From: Oricola sp.
GTDB taxonomy: Bacteria > Pseudomonadota > Alphaproteobacteria > Rhizobiales > Rhizobiaceae
Assembly: GCF_022763245.1 (NCBI RefSeq)
Contig: NZ_JALEGV010000040.1
Coordinates: 248,001-312,000, forward strand
Reading direction: 5' to 3'
Length of the DNA: 64,000 nucleotides
Below the pieces are notes generated by a model. That model was not told the DNA's origin and searched no databases. It saw nothing but the letters and a program-made list of their open reading frames with translations. Positions 52,024 to 61,965 of the stretch are shown here, in pieces. The position numbers were made by a program, and so were the translations under genes. Each line of letters opens with the position of its first letter. Position 1 is the first letter of the stretch.

Positions 52024-52269
52024 TCAGCGCAGGGCCGTCTTCCCGGCCCTTGCATGCGGCACCAAACCGCCAGGCGCCACCCGCACGGCGGTGCAGTTGC
52101 GGCTGACCCAGGACATGTTGTGGCCTTCAGGGCTCTCGGGGCAGTCCACATCCGTGGGCTTGCCGGCGAAGACGACGGTGTAGACCTTCGCGAAGGCCGG
52201 GGCGGTCGCTGCACCTACAGTCATCGCGGCGACGGTCATGGCGACAAATGCTTTTGGAAACTGTTTCAT
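52024..52269 (-). CDS. Small secreted protein of unknown function
   Basis: 81 residues; AAGGGAG precedes the ATG. A Sec signal peptide (FVAMTVAAMTVGAATAPAFA) leaves a mature peptide of about 54 residues starting KVYTVVFAGKPTDVDCPESP, with two Cys that could form a disulfide (DCPE and SRNCTA). No family recognised. It is convergent with the exopolysaccharide operon, with only 3 bp between stops, and next to tRNA-Pro. Confidence 0.7.
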   Translation of the reverse strand: MKQFPKAFVAMTVAAMTVGAATAPAFAKVYTVVFAGKPTDVDCPESPEGHNMSWVSRNCTAVRVAPGGLVPHARAGKTALR

Positions 52270-52379
52270 GGCGTGTTCTCCCTTGTTGTCCAGATACTGG
52301 CGATGCCGACCTGAACGCGGAATGAACGCCCGACCGCACCCGAGGTGGCGGTGACTGCACAGTCAAAGAAGGAGAAAAA

Positions 52380-52456
<77 letters not shown>

Positions 52457-52538
52457 AACCGCGCAAAGCCCTAGATTATCGGGCAAAGCGTGGCAAGCGG
52501 TAATTCCGCCCTATTCCAATTTCCCACCTGCAAGGCGC

Positions 52539-54374
52539 CTATTGCAGCGCGCGGATCTCGTCATTGGCCAATCTCAGGCGATCCGACATGATGCGGACGA
52601 GATTGCCCAGGATCGTGGTCATGATCGTCGGCGAATCGACGCTGATCTCGCGAATGCCGTCGACCGAGAATCCGTAGCAGATGACCGGCACGTCGGCGAT
52701 CACGTCGGCAGAGCGCTTGCCGCCATCCAGCAAAGCCATCTCCCCGAAGGGACCTCCCTGCCCGACCGAACCGATGCGGCGTGGCCGGCGCCCGTCCACA
52801 TTGACCCAGATGCTGACAGATCCGCGCCCGACGACGAAGAAGATGCGGGCGTCGTCGCCCTCGTTGATGATCTTCTGCCCGGCATCGAACTGGAACGTCG
52901 TCACCGCGGCGGACAGGGTCCGCAGGTCGTCGCTGGAAAGCCCGTTGAAGATGTCGATCTCGTCAAGCGGGATGATGCGGTCGTTGCGACGCATTTCCGC
53001 TTCCTCAAGGATCGCGTCCTCGAACTGCTCGATCGCGATGTCGGTGTCGTCGAGCCGGCTGAAACCCGTTTCCGGACAGACACGCTCGTCAAGCGCGCGG
53101 CGCAGCCGCTCGAGCTCGGGGTTCTCGGACAACTCGGTGAATATGAGCTCGCAGTTCCTGCCGGACAGCGCCCTCGCCGTCTGGCAGATCAGTTCGATCG
53201 CCGTGCGGTCCGCATAGGCGACCCGCTTCATGTCGACGACGATCGTCTTGCCGTCCTGCGCAATCTCCGTCAGCCGGCGCAGGAAGTTCTCGGCGGAGCC
53301 GAAGAACAGTGCGCCCTGGACCTCGATGACGTTCAGGCGTTCACCGAACTTGGCGAGGAACTCGCGCTCGGCGGCGGAGCGAACGCGCTTCGAGGGTACA
53401 GCGCCGGTGTATTCGCGGCGGATCACCGAATGCACATCCGTGCGGCCGTCAAACAGGTGCAGGCTGAAATCATGCGACAGCTTCTTGCAGGCCTCGACGC
53501 CGCGCACGCTGTTGCCGACGCGATCCAGAGGCGGAGAATAGACCGCAACGCCGAGCTGGCCCGGGATGACCGCGATGACGCCGCCGGACACGCCGCTCTT
53601 GGCCGGGAAACCCACGTCATAGGCCCATTGGCCGGCATAATCATACATGCCGCAGGTGCTCATGACCGTGAGCACGTCACGGACATTGTCGACCGCCAGC
53701 ACCCGTTCGCGGGTCAGCGGGTTGACGCCCTGCGCCGCCAGGGTCGCCGCCATGACTGCCATGTCCTTGCAATCGACGCTGAGCGAGCACTGACGAAAAT
53801 ACAGGTCGAGCACGTCCTCCGGATCGCGCTCCAGCATGCCGGTGTTCAGCATCATGTAGGCGATGGCGCGGTTGCGGTGACCCGTCGCCTGTTCGGAGCG
53901 GAAGACGGACTCGTCAATGTCCAGTTCGCGCCCGGCGAACCGACTGAACCAATCGACCATCTCCGTGAGCCGGCGCTCGGGCGTGTCGCCCTCGACCAAT
54001 TCGGTAACGGCGATGGCTCCGGCATTGACCATCGGATTGAAGGGACGATTGGTGAGTTCGTCGAGAACGATGGAGTTGAAGGACTCGCCGGTGGGTTCCA
54101 CGCCGACCTTCTTCTGCACCTTTTCCTGTCCGTGCTGCTGAAGCGCGTACCCGTAGATGAACGGCTTCGACATCGACTGGATCGTGAAGCGGATATCCAC
54201 GTCGCCCGCCGTGTAGACCTGACCATCGACAGTCGCGATGCAAATGCCGAAGGATGACGGGTCTGCCAGGCCCAGTTCGGGGATGTAGGTGGCGATTTCG
54301 CCTTGAGTGTTGTTGTGGAGCGTCTTGTACAGCGTTGCCAGATAGTCGCTGATTGGCGAGACCGCTGATGCCAT
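52539..54374 (-). CDS. glsA: Glutaminase A fused to STAS and cyclic-nucleotide-binding domains
   Basis: 611 residues from the ATG at 54374. Residues about 1-315 are a serine-dependent glutaminase with the beta-lactamase-like Ser67-x-x-Lys70 pair in QSMSKPF, plus NPMVNAGAIAVTEL, YMMLNTGMLE and FPAKSGVSGGVIAVIPGQLG. Residues about 345-450 form an STAS domain (LNVIEVQGALFFGS; VVDMKRVAYADRTAIELI). Residues about 480-600 form a cNMP domain whose cassette FGEMALLDGGKRSADV keeps the phosphate-binding Arg. It hydrolyses glutamine to glutamate and ammonia, possibly gated by a nucleotide; stand-alone GlsA proteins have only the first 310 residues. Confidence 0.93.
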   Translation of the reverse strand: MASAVSPISDYLATLYKTLHNNTQGEIATYIPELGLADPSSFGICIATVDGQVYTAGDVDIRFTIQSMSKPFIYGYALQQHGQEKVQKKVGVEPTGESFNSIVLDELTNRPFNPMVNAGAIAVTELVEGDTPERRLTEMVDWFSRFAGRELDIDESVFRSEQATGHRNRAIAYMMLNTGMLERDPEDVLDLYFRQCSLSVDCKDMAVMAATLAAQGVNPLTRERVLAVDNVRDVLTVMSTCGMYDYAGQWAYDVGFPAKSGVSGGVIAVIPGQLGVAVYSPPLDRVGNSVRGVEACKKLSHDFSLHLFDGRTDVHSVIRREYTGAVPSKRVRSAAEREFLAKFGERLNVIEVQGALFFGSAENFLRRLTEIAQDGKTIVVDMKRVAYADRTAIELICQTARALSGRNCELIFTELSENPELERLRRALDERVCPETGFSRLDDTDIAIEQFEDAILEEAEMRRNDRIIPLDEIDIFNGLSSDDLRTLSAAVTTFQFDAGQKIINEGDDARIFFVVGRGSVSIWVNVDGRRPRRIGSVGQGGPFGEMALLDGGKRSADVIADVPVICYGFSVDGIREISVDSPTIMTTILGNLVRIMSDRLRLANDEIRALQ

Positions 54375-54508
54375 GCAAATTGCCCTCAATCGTCCATGAA
54401 GTTCATGCCGGCCCCCCGACGTCATGTTGCAACGCAACCTGACCAGTTAACGCGGCAAATGCACGTGATGGCAAGCACTTAATTGGAGACGGTCGAGCGC
54501 CGTTCAGT

Positions 54509-55066
54509 TCAGCGGCACTGATCGAGAAGCCGCTTGCACTCCAGGAGATCGAACAAGGCTTCCTGCAGCAATGTGCGGTTTTCCTTCGAGAGCTGCAACT
54601 CATCGGCCGGATGAGCAGCCTCGCCACCGCGGCCACCGACGCCGAAAATTCCTTTGCTGCGTGCCTTCGGCTCACCGACCAGAACATTGGCATGCGTGTC
54701 CGCCGGCGCGGCACGCTCCTCGCGCTTTCCGCCGCTCTCCGCCGCTCGGGCAGCATCGGCGTTCTTGCGCGTCATTTCCTCAAACGCGGACATGTCGCCG
54801 GTGCCGATCGCCACGGCGAATTGCACGCCGTTCTCGCGCAGCAGCTTCTGGACGCCCTTGATGGTGTAGCCCTCCTCGTAGAGGAGGTGCTTGATGCCGC
54901 GAAGCATATCCACGTCGTTGGGACGATAGTACCGGCGACCACCGCCCCGCTTCATCGGCTTGATCTGCGAGAAGCGGGTCTCCCAGAAGCGCAGGACGTG
55001 CTGGGGAAGGTCCAGTTCGTCGGCGACTTCGCTGATGGTGCGGAATGCGTCGGGACTCTTTTCCAT
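54509..55066 (-). CDS. MerR-family regulator downstream of ihfA
   Basis: 185 residues. N-terminal MerR HTH with wing: [41 protein letters not shown] and [20 protein letters not shown]. The C-terminal half is low-complexity and ends in a helix ([19 protein letters not shown]), lacking metal-binding cysteines of the usual MerR type. This protein follows ihfA in many alphaproteobacteria; its effector and targets are not known to me. Confidence 0.9.
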   Translation of the reverse strand: MEKSPDAFRTISEVADELDLPQHVLRFWETRFSQIKPMKRGGGRRYYRPNDVDMLRGIKHLLYEEGYTIKGVQKLLRENGVQFAVAIGTGDMSAFEEMTRKNADAARAAESGGKREERAAPADTHANVLVGEPKARSKGIFGVGGRGGEAAHPADELQLSKENRTLLQEALFDLLECKRLLDQCR

Positions 55067-55204
55067 CGGCTCTCAGGCTCCTCGCGAATCCGCGGGATTG
55101 TACCGCCGGCTCGACCCTGCGCAAAGCATTACCGTGATTTGACCGTAACTTGCGCACCGAAATTAGCACATCGGCTGAGCATTGCCCGCCGCGCGCGACC
55201 GCGC

Positions 55205-55537
55205 TCAATCGCCGGCGGAATCAGCCTTTGGCGCCCGCGCCGCATGCGCGTCGGCGATCTTCTGTTTCAGCACATTGGAAGCTTTGAACGTCATAACACG
55301 CCGCGGCGAGATCGGCACTTCCTCGCCCGTCTTGGGGTTTCTGCCAATGCGCTCCGCCTTGGAGCGGACCTGGAATGTCGCAAACGAGGAAAGCTTGACC
55401 GTTTCGCCACGCACGACGGCGTCGCAAATCTCATCGATGATCATCTCGACGAGCGCCGCGGATTCACTGCGCGACAACCCGACGTTGCGATACACCGCTT
55501 CTGCCAGATCCGCTCGTGTGAGCGTCTTGTCACCCAT
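55205..55537 (-). CDS. ihfA: Integration host factor subunit alpha
   Basis: 110 residues. The HU/IHF fold is clear: [40 protein letters not shown] and the DNA-minor-groove arm [20 protein letters not shown] with its Pro at the arm tip. It forms a heterodimer with IhfB and bends DNA sharply. Between fabH and a MerR gene, as commonly seen in this order. Confidence 0.96.
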   Translation of the reverse strand: MGDKTLTRADLAEAVYRNVGLSRSESAALVEMIIDEICDAVVRGETVKLSSFATFQVRSKAERIGRNPKTGEEVPISPRRVMTFKASNVLKQKIADAHAARAPKADSAGD

Positions 55538-55632
55538 CTGACCTGGCTTCCCTCAACACACTGAAAAGTCAGAAAAAAGGCTACCTTGTGACCGACTGCC
55601 GGTCAAGCAACGTCGCCGTTATCTGCGAATTT

Positions 55633-56604
55633 TTACCAGCGCAGCAGAACTGCTCCCCACGTGAATCCGCCGCCCATCGCCTCGAGCAGGATCAGATCGC
55701 CCTGCTTGATACGCCCGTCGGCAGCCGCGACGGAAAGTGCCAAAGGAACCGAGGCGGCCGACGTGTTGCCATGCCGATCGACGGTGATCACAACCTTTTC
55801 CTCAGCGATTCCAAGCTTCTTCGCCGAGGCCTCGATAATCCGGCGATTCGCCTGATGCGGGACGAACCAGTCGATATCGTCAGCGGAAATGCCGGCAACC
55901 GCGAAGGAATCCTCGATGACATCCGTGATCATGCCGACGGCATGCTTGAACACCTCGCGGCCCTGCATGCGCAGATGGCCGACGGTCTTGGTCGTCGACG
56001 GGCCGCCATCGACATAGAGTTTCGACTTGTGGCAGCCGTCCGACCGCAGCTTCGCCGCGAGAACACCGCGATCCGATGTCAGGCCGACGCCGTCACCCGC
56101 TTCCAGCACCAGCGCCCCCGCCCCGTCTCCGAAGAGAACGCAGGTCGTCCGGTCTTCCCAGTCGAGAAGGCGCGAGAAGGTCTCGGCTCCAATCACCAGC
56201 ACCCGGCGGGCCATGCCGCCGCGAATGTAGAGATCGGCCGTCGTCAGGGCAAATACGAAACCCGAGCACACTGCCTGCACGTCGAAGGCGGCGCCATGAT
56301 GCATGCCGAGCCGGTTCTGAATGTCCACGGCCGTTGCCGGGAACGTGTTGTTGGGTGTCGAGGTGGCGAGAATGATGAGGTCGATGTCAGCCGGCTCGAG
56401 CCCGGCCGACTCGAGCGCCTTGCGCGCTGCCTCCTCGCCGAGCGAAGCCGTGGTCTCATCGTCATTGGCGATGTGGCGTTGGCGAATGCCCGTGCGCTGG
56501 ATGATCCACTCATCCGTCGTGTCGATGATGTGCTCGAAATCCTGGTTCGCCATGACGCGCTTCGGCAGGGCGCTTCCGATTCCGGTTACGGTCGATCTGA
56601 TCAT
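55633..56604 (-). CDS. fabH: 3-oxoacyl-ACP synthase III
   Basis: 323 residues. The catalytic triad is visible: Cys113 in [12 protein letters not shown], His in [12 protein letters not shown] and Asn in [28 protein letters not shown] is the family N-terminal motif and [13 protein letters not shown] the C-terminus. It starts fatty-acid synthesis by condensing acetyl-CoA with malonyl-ACP. It follows plsX by 10 bp, the usual pairing in bacterial lipid operons. Confidence 0.97.
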   Translation of the reverse strand: MIRSTVTGIGSALPKRVMANQDFEHIIDTTDEWIIQRTGIRQRHIANDDETTASLGEEAARKALESAGLEPADIDLIILATSTPNNTFPATAVDIQNRLGMHHGAAFDVQAVCSGFVFALTTADLYIRGGMARRVLVIGAETFSRLLDWEDRTTCVLFGDGAGALVLEAGDGVGLTSDRGVLAAKLRSDGCHKSKLYVDGGPSTTKTVGHLRMQGREVFKHAVGMITDVIEDSFAVAGISADDIDWFVPHQANRRIIEASAKKLGIAEEKVVITVDRHGNTSAASVPLALSVAAADGRIKQGDLILLEAMGGGFTWGAVLLRW

Positions 56605-56614
56605 GCGAACTCTG

Positions 56615-57754
56615 TCACTCCGAATTCCCGGTCACTGTCGCTTCTTCGGCGATGACCTGATCGAACCGTCCATGGAAATTTCGCAGGTCGGTTTCGATCT
56701 TCTGCAGCAATGCGTTGCGGACCATGTCGTAGCCGACGTCGATGGCGGCGGAAAAGCCCTCTTCGTCGGTCCCGCCATGGCTCTTGATGACGATGCCGTT
56801 CAATCCGAGGAAGACGCCGCCATTGACCTTGCGCGGATCCATCTTGTCGCGCAGGCGGCGAAACGCGCCGCGCGCCAGAAGATAACCGATGCGCGCCATG
56901 ATAGTCCGACTCATGGCGGCACGCAGATATTCGGCGATCTGCTTGGCTGTTCCTTCCGCGGTCTTCAACGCGATGTTGCCGGAAAAGCCTTCGGTCACGA
57001 CCACGTCCACCGAGCCTTGACCCAGATCGTCGCCCTCGACGAAACCGCGATAGTCGAGTGTCGGCAGATCGGCAAGCCGCAGCAGCCGTCCGGCCTCCTT
57101 GACCTGTTCCTGCCCCTTGATCTCCTCGACGCCGACATTGAGCAAGCCGACCGTCGGGCGCTTAACCTCGATCAGGGCGCGCGCCATCGCGGCTCCCATG
57201 ACCGAGAAATCGACGAGTTGGCGGGCGTCGGCGCCGATCGTCGCGCCAACATCCAAGACAATGCTCTCGCCACGCAGCGTCGGCCAGATCGCCGCGATGG
57301 CGGGCCGTTCGATCGAAGACATGGTGCGCAGGCAGAATTTGGACATCGCCATCAGCGCGCCGGTATTGCCTGCCGAAACGCAGACATCGGCCTCGCCGTT
57401 CTTGACCGCCTCGATCGCCTTCCACATGGAGGACTTCCAGCGCCCCTGCCGCAATGCCTGGCTGGGTTTGTCGTCCATGCGCACCGCGACCTCGCAATGC
57501 TCGAAGCGCGACGCCGCCTTCAGGCGTTCGAAGCCGTCGAGCACCGGCGTCACCTTGTCTTCCTGGCCGAAGATCACGAAACGCAGTTCAGGATGGCGCT
57601 CAAGTGATTTGGCGGCGCCCGGAATGATGACCGCCGGCCCGAAATCGCCGCCCATTGCGTCAATCGAGATTGTTATCAAGCCGTTCGGTCCCGTCTTCGC
57701 GCCCGTTTCACAGGCCATTGGCCGGAGGCGCTGGGCCTCTGGCGGGGCGAACAT
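56615..57754 (-). CDS. plsX: Phosphate acyltransferase PlsX
   Basis: 379 residues if started at 57754, which has GGAAG 7 bases upstream; most PlsX proteins start just before [12 protein letters not shown], so starts at 57718 or an internal TTG are also possible. Motifs: [74 protein letters not shown] and [17 protein letters not shown]. It converts acyl-ACP to acyl-phosphate for phospholipid synthesis. Confidence 0.95.
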   Translation of the reverse strand: MFAPPEAQRLRPMACETGAKTGPNGLITISIDAMGGDFGPAVIIPGAAKSLERHPELRFVIFGQEDKVTPVLDGFERLKAASRFEHCEVAVRMDDKPSQALRQGRWKSSMWKAIEAVKNGEADVCVSAGNTGALMAMSKFCLRTMSSIERPAIAAIWPTLRGESIVLDVGATIGADARQLVDFSVMGAAMARALIEVKRPTVGLLNVGVEEIKGQEQVKEAGRLLRLADLPTLDYRGFVEGDDLGQGSVDVVVTEGFSGNIALKTAEGTAKQIAEYLRAAMSRTIMARIGYLLARGAFRRLRDKMDPRKVNGGVFLGLNGIVIKSHGGTDEEGFSAAIDVGYDMVRNALLQKIETDLRNFHGRFDQVIAEEATVTGNSE

Positions 57755-57804
57755 AGCTTTTCTTCCGGCGGTCTCAACACCTTATTTTCCCGAAGTTTCC
57801 GGTT

Positions 57805-58377
57805 TCACAGCTTATCGCGCAACGCGGCCAGACCGGAAAACGGAGATTCTGACGCCTCGTCTTCCGATCCGTCCGCCTGCGAGGCCGTGCCCTCCTCCAT
57901 CGCTGCGCCCGGCGCACGCGGATAGGGATCGATCGCCAATTCGAAAAACTCCTCGGCGACCAGCCCGGCGTCGATGACGCCACCTTCGAACATCTCCGGA
58001 ATATCGGCGCCTTCCGGATCGACGATCAACGCGCCGTCCTCGTCGAGCGGACGCGCCATTCGCGACCCTTCCGGCAGGAAGACGGCATCCACGGGAGCGT
58101 CGAGATCGGAGATCACCGTTTCCAGCGTGACCACGCATGACTGAACCACGCGGGCATGGACTGTTCCAACAACGCGCACGCCGTCCTTGCGCCAGCGCTT
58201 CACCTCAAGGTCAGCGACAAACGACTCTACCGCGTCCAGCCCGTGCGCTTCGGCGAGCGCGGCGCGTTCCTTCTCGTCGGCGTCGATTCGGACGGGAAAT
58301 CCGGCCGACGGCAGAACCGAGACGACGACCGGTCGCGAAACGGAACTCGCGCCCCCTTCTGAGATCCGTTCAGTCAT
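57805..58377 (-). CDS. DUF177 / YceD-family protein
   Basis: 190 residues. The DUF177 core contains the conserved Cys segment ARVVQSCVVTLETVISDLDA and the C-terminal acidic motif IDAGLVAEEFFELAIDPYPR. YceD proteins in plants and bacteria are linked to 23S rRNA and ribosome assembly. The usual neighbour rpmF is absent, as often in rhizobia. It overlaps the CBP3-like gene stop by four bases (ATGA), so the two are likely translated together. Confidence 0.88.
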   Translation of the reverse strand: MTERISEGGASSVSRPVVVSVLPSAGFPVRIDADEKERAALAEAHGLDAVESFVADLEVKRWRKDGVRVVGTVHARVVQSCVVTLETVISDLDAPVDAVFLPEGSRMARPLDEDGALIVDPEGADIPEMFEGGVIDAGLVAEEFFELAIDPYPRAPGAAMEEGTASQADGSEDEASESPFSGLAALRDKL

Positions 58378-58931
58378 GCGCTCGCGCCCTCCGCCACAGG
58401 CTCGGGGAAACGCACGCTGCCGCCAAACAACTCGTCGTCCGATATTGCCGCCAGATGATCGGCGGCGCGCATCATGTAATCGGAGATTGCCTTGCCATCG
58501 ATCGTTTCCGGGGTTTCCGGCGCGACGTTCTTCGCAACGGCTTCGCCGAGAGCGGCTGCATCCTTGGCGTCGATCGCCGTCCAGTAACGCTCCATGCGGC
58601 CATAGAACATGCGCGCCAGCTTTTTCATGCGTTTCGGCACCGACGGATCGCCGACGCCGAGTTCGCGGATCGAGTGATCGACCTCGCGGAAGAACTCATC
58701 GAGGACGTCCTGGGAGAGCTCGTCGGCAGGGCTCGGGGCACCGCGCATGCGATGCAGGTAGAGGATCAGATGCAGGCCGATCGCCTCGAACCGGCCAAGC
58801 GGCGTGTCCGGAACGCCCCAATCGGCAAAGAAGACCGGATTGCGCGCGCCAGCGACGATCGAAGCGAATGTCGTATCGACAATCTTTTGGTTGCGGTTCC
58901 GCGACGTGCGCCGAAACAGTGACATAATCAT
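58374..58931 (-). CDS. Ubiquinol-cytochrome c chaperone (CBP3 family)
   Basis: 185 residues from 58931, or 183 from a second ATG at 58925. The CBP3 domain is visible in ADWGVPDTPLGRFEAIGLHL, LILYLHRMRGAPSPADELSQ and FFREVDHSIRELGVGDPSVP, then KRMKKLARMFYGRMERYW. Mitochondrial CBP3 and bacterial relatives help assemble cytochrome b of the bc1 complex. Length is normal for bacterial members. Confidence 0.9.
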   Translation of the reverse strand: MIMSLFRRTSRNRNQKIVDTTFASIVAGARNPVFFADWGVPDTPLGRFEAIGLHLILYLHRMRGAPSPADELSQDVLDEFFREVDHSIRELGVGDPSVPKRMKKLARMFYGRMERYWTAIDAKDAAALGEAVAKNVAPETPETIDGKAISDYMMRAADHLAAISDDELFGGSVRFPEPVAEGASA

Positions 58932-59049
58932 CGTGCAAAGGCACCTTTCATCGCTTCGGCCGAAAGGCGCCGGCGCGCTTGCAACCGGGCAGGACTCGGG
59001 TTACCGAACCAGTCCCAATACGGGCCGAAGGCCATTACGATTGACGGAG

Positions 59050-59556
59050 ATGATGGTGAAGCCGCAAAAAATCAAGAAGAGAATACATTTCACGACGGCT
59101 CTACCCATCCTGCTTGGCTGCAGTGCGTTCGCTCTTGGCGGATGTTCGACGGCCAGCGTTCTCTCGCCAAGCGAAACCTACAAGCAGGGTTTCGTCATCG
59201 ACGAGCAAACCCTGCAGCTCGTGCCTCCCGGCTCCAGCCGTGAACAGGTCCTGCTGACGCTCGGCACGCCGACGACCAAGGAAGTGTTCGACAACGAGGT
59301 GTTCTACTACATCTCGCAGACGCGGCGCCGCGGAGCGGCTTTCCTGAAGCCGAAGCTGATCGACCAGCGTGTCCTTGCCGTTTATTTCGACGGCGAAGAC
59401 ACGGTGCAGCATATCGCGAATTACGGCATGCAGGACGGCCGGGTGTTCGACTTCATTTCCCGCACCACGCCGACGGGTGGCAGCGACCAGACCTTCCTGG
59501 TTCAGATCCTGTCCGGCTCGCTCACGCCGAACGCCGACACGCTCACGAACCGCTAG
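59050..59556 (+). CDS. bamE: BamE/OmlA outer-membrane lipoprotein
   Basis: 168 residues from the first of two adjacent ATGs. A lipoprotein signal is present (hydrophobic core PILLGCSAFALGGCSTA with lipobox LGGC). The SmpA/OmlA domain includes IDEQTLQLVPPGSSREQVLL, LGTPTTKEVFDNEVFYYISQ and DQRVLAVYFDGEDTVQHIAN. BamE is part of the BAM complex that inserts outer-membrane proteins. Alone on the plus strand between two minus-strand groups; a terminator follows. Confidence 0.94.
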   Translation: MMVKPQKIKKRIHFTTALPILLGCSAFALGGCSTASVLSPSETYKQGFVIDEQTLQLVPPGSSREQVLLTLGTPTTKEVFDNEVFYYISQTRRRGAAFLKPKLIDQRVLAVYFDGEDTVQHIANYGMQDGRVFDFISRTTPTGGSDQTFLVQILSGSLTPNADTLTNR

Positions 59557-59580
59557 GTTCACCAGCTTCCAGCGCACAAG

Positions 59581-59612
59581 AAAACGGCGGCGGGATATCC
59601 CGCCGCCGTTTT
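59581..59612. terminator. Bidirectional Rho-independent terminator between bamE and hppA
   Basis: A perfect 32-bp palindrome: AAAACGGCGGCGGGAT followed by ATCCCGCCGCCGTTTT, with A-run and T-run at the ends. The hairpin would need to open 3-4 bases for a loop. It serves both convergent genes. Confidence 0.93.
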
Positions 59613-59663
59613 TCGTCGTGTCGTTTGATCGGGCGAAGCGTGTTCGCCTCGCCCGATACTCCG

Positions 59664-61799
59664 TCAGTGTGCGAGGATCGCCAGCAGAAGCAGGGCCACG
59701 ATGTTGGTGATCTTGATGGCCGGGTTGACGGCCGGACCGGCGGTGTCCTTGTAGGGGTCGCCAACCGTGTCACCCGTCACGGAGGCCTTGTGCGCTTCCG
59801 AGCCCTTTTCGTGCTTGACGCCGTCCTTGTCGACGAAGCCGTCTTCAAAGGATTTCTTGGCGTTGTCCCACGCGCCGCCGCCCGAGGTCATCGAGATGGC
59901 GACGAAGAGGCCGTTGACGATGACGCCGAGCAGCATGGCACCGAGAGCGGCGAAGGCGGACGCCTTGGAGCCGGAAATCAGCAGCACGCCGAAATAGACG
60001 ACGAGCGGCGCCAGCACCGGGAGCAGCGACGGAATGATCATTTCCTTGATCGCGGCCTTGGTGAGCATGTCCACAGCGGCGGCATAGTCCGGACGGTCCT
60101 TGCCTTCCATGATGCCGGGCTTTTCCTTGAACTGCCGGCGCACTTCCTCGACGACTGCGCCGCCGGCACGGCCAACGGCCGTCATGGCGATGCCGCCGAA
60201 CAGGTAGGGGATCAGACCGCCGAAGATCAGGCCCGCCACCACATAGGGATTGGACAGCGAGAAGGAGATGTCACCCATGCCTTCGAAGTAGGTGAACTCC
60301 TCCGGATTGGCGGCGAAGTAGCTCAGGTCATTGGAATAGGCCGCGAACAGCACGAGCGCACCCAGACCGGCAGACCCGATGGCATAGCCCTTGGTGACGG
60401 CCTTGGTCGTGTTGCCGACGGCGTCGAGCGCGTCGGTGGATTTGCGCACCTCAGGATCGAGACCCGACATCTCGGCGATACCACCGGCATTGTCGGTGAC
60501 GGGGCCGAAGGCATCGAGTGCGACGATCATGCCGGCAAGGCCGAGCATGGCGGTGACGGCGATGCCCGTGCCGAAGAGGCCGGCGAGCTGGTGGGTGACG
60601 ATGATACCGCCGACGATGACGATTGCCGGGAGCGCCGTCGATTCCAGCGAAACCGCGAGGCCCTGGATCACGTTCGTGCCGTGGCCGGTGACCGAAGCCT
60701 GCGAGATCGAGTTGACCGGACGCTTGTTGGTGCCGGTGTAGTACTCGGTGATGATCACGATCAGGCCGGTGACGATCAGGCCGACGATACCGCAGATGAA
60801 CAGGTTGGTTCCGGTGATCACGATGTCGTTGACCGTGCCGATCTCACCCCAGCCGACGGTCAGCGACGTCGCGCCGCCGAGGCCGAGGATCGACAGCAGG
60901 CCGGTCGCGATCAGGCCCTTGTAGAGCGCGCCCATGATCGAGCCATTGGCACCGAGCTTCACGAAGAAGGTGCCGATGATCGAGGTGATCAGGCACGCTG
61001 CGCCGATGGCCAGCGGATAAAGCATCACCGAACCGAGCGCCTCGCCGCCGGTGAAGAAGATCGCGCCGAGAACCATCGTGGCAACCACGGTCACCGCATA
61101 GGTCTCGAACAGGTCAGCCGCCATGCCGGCGCAGTCGCCGACATTGTCGCCCACATTGTCAGCGATGGTGGCCGGGTTGCGCGGATCGTCCTCGGGAATG
61201 CCCGCCTCGACCTTGCCGACGAGATCGCCGCCGACATCGGCACCCTTGGTGAAGATGCCGCCGCCCAGACGGGCGAAGATGGAGATGAGCGACGCCCCGA
61301 AGCCGAGCGCGACCAGCGCGTCGATCACGGTGCGATCGTCGGACGCCATGCCCATCAGGCTGGTCAGGATGTAATAGTAGACCGCGACGCCGAGCAAAGC
61401 GAGGCCGGCGACGAGCATGCCGGTGATCGCGCCGGACTTGAAGGCGATCTCGAGACCGGCAGCGAGGCTGTGCGACGCAGCCTGCGCGGTACGCACGTTG
61501 GCACGCACCGAAACGTGCATGCCGATATAACCTGCAGCGCCGGACAGAACCGCGCCAATCAGAAAGCCGAAAGCGGCTTCAGCCGTCAGCAGGAACCATG
61601 TCGCAATGAACACCACCGCACCGACGATCGCGATCGTCATGTACTGGCGATTGAGATAAGCCTGCGCGCCTTCGCGGATCGCGCCCGCGATTTCCTGCAT
61701 GCGCGCATTTCCCTGGTCAGAGGCCAGGACCGATTGCGTCGCCCAGATCGCATAGACGATCGAAAGCAATCCGCAAACGATGACAGCTAGAAGAACCAT
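59664..61799 (-). CDS. hppA: K+-independent membrane-bound proton-translocating pyrophosphatase
   Basis: 711 residues from the ATG at 61799 (GGAAACGGGA upstream), about 16 membrane helices. Pyrophosphate-binding motifs: [20 protein letters not shown] (PPase signature), [36 protein letters not shown] and the C-terminal [20 protein letters not shown]. Lys466 and Thr469 in [10 protein letters not shown] mark the K+-independent class; K+-dependent enzymes have Ala and Gly there. It uses PPi hydrolysis to pump protons. Placed next to bamE, as in related genomes. Confidence 0.97.
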   Translation of the reverse strand: MVLLAVIVCGLLSIVYAIWATQSVLASDQGNARMQEIAGAIREGAQAYLNRQYMTIAIVGAVVFIATWFLLTAEAAFGFLIGAVLSGAAGYIGMHVSVRANVRTAQAASHSLAAGLEIAFKSGAITGMLVAGLALLGVAVYYYILTSLMGMASDDRTVIDALVALGFGASLISIFARLGGGIFTKGADVGGDLVGKVEAGIPEDDPRNPATIADNVGDNVGDCAGMAADLFETYAVTVVATMVLGAIFFTGGEALGSVMLYPLAIGAACLITSIIGTFFVKLGANGSIMGALYKGLIATGLLSILGLGGATSLTVGWGEIGTVNDIVITGTNLFICGIVGLIVTGLIVIITEYYTGTNKRPVNSISQASVTGHGTNVIQGLAVSLESTALPAIVIVGGIIVTHQLAGLFGTGIAVTAMLGLAGMIVALDAFGPVTDNAGGIAEMSGLDPEVRKSTDALDAVGNTTKAVTKGYAIGSAGLGALVLFAAYSNDLSYFAANPEEFTYFEGMGDISFSLSNPYVVAGLIFGGLIPYLFGGIAMTAVGRAGGAVVEEVRRQFKEKPGIMEGKDRPDYAAAVDMLTKAAIKEMIIPSLLPVLAPLVVYFGVLLISGSKASAFAALGAMLLGVIVNGLFVAISMTSGGGAWDNAKKSFEDGFVDKDGVKHEKGSEAHKASVTGDTVGDPYKDTAGPAVNPAIKITNIVALLLLAILAH

Positions 61800-61965
61800 T
61801 CCCGTTTCCTTTTGATTTCCTCGGGCAGGAAATCCCCTCCCTGACCCAATGAGACTCCTCCTCAAGCGCGAAAATCACGCACGAAGTGGCCGCATTGGTA
61901 GTTTAAGGCGCAAGTGGAGGTCAAGCGGCGTAAAGCTGCCACTCCCGGGATTCGGGACTATTGCT

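Noticed and set aside
59625..61790. 721-codon plus-strand open frame antisense to hppA
   Set aside because: Extremely Asp/His/Arg-rich with no hydrophobic core; the complement of a membrane pyrophosphatase gene gives exactly this pattern.
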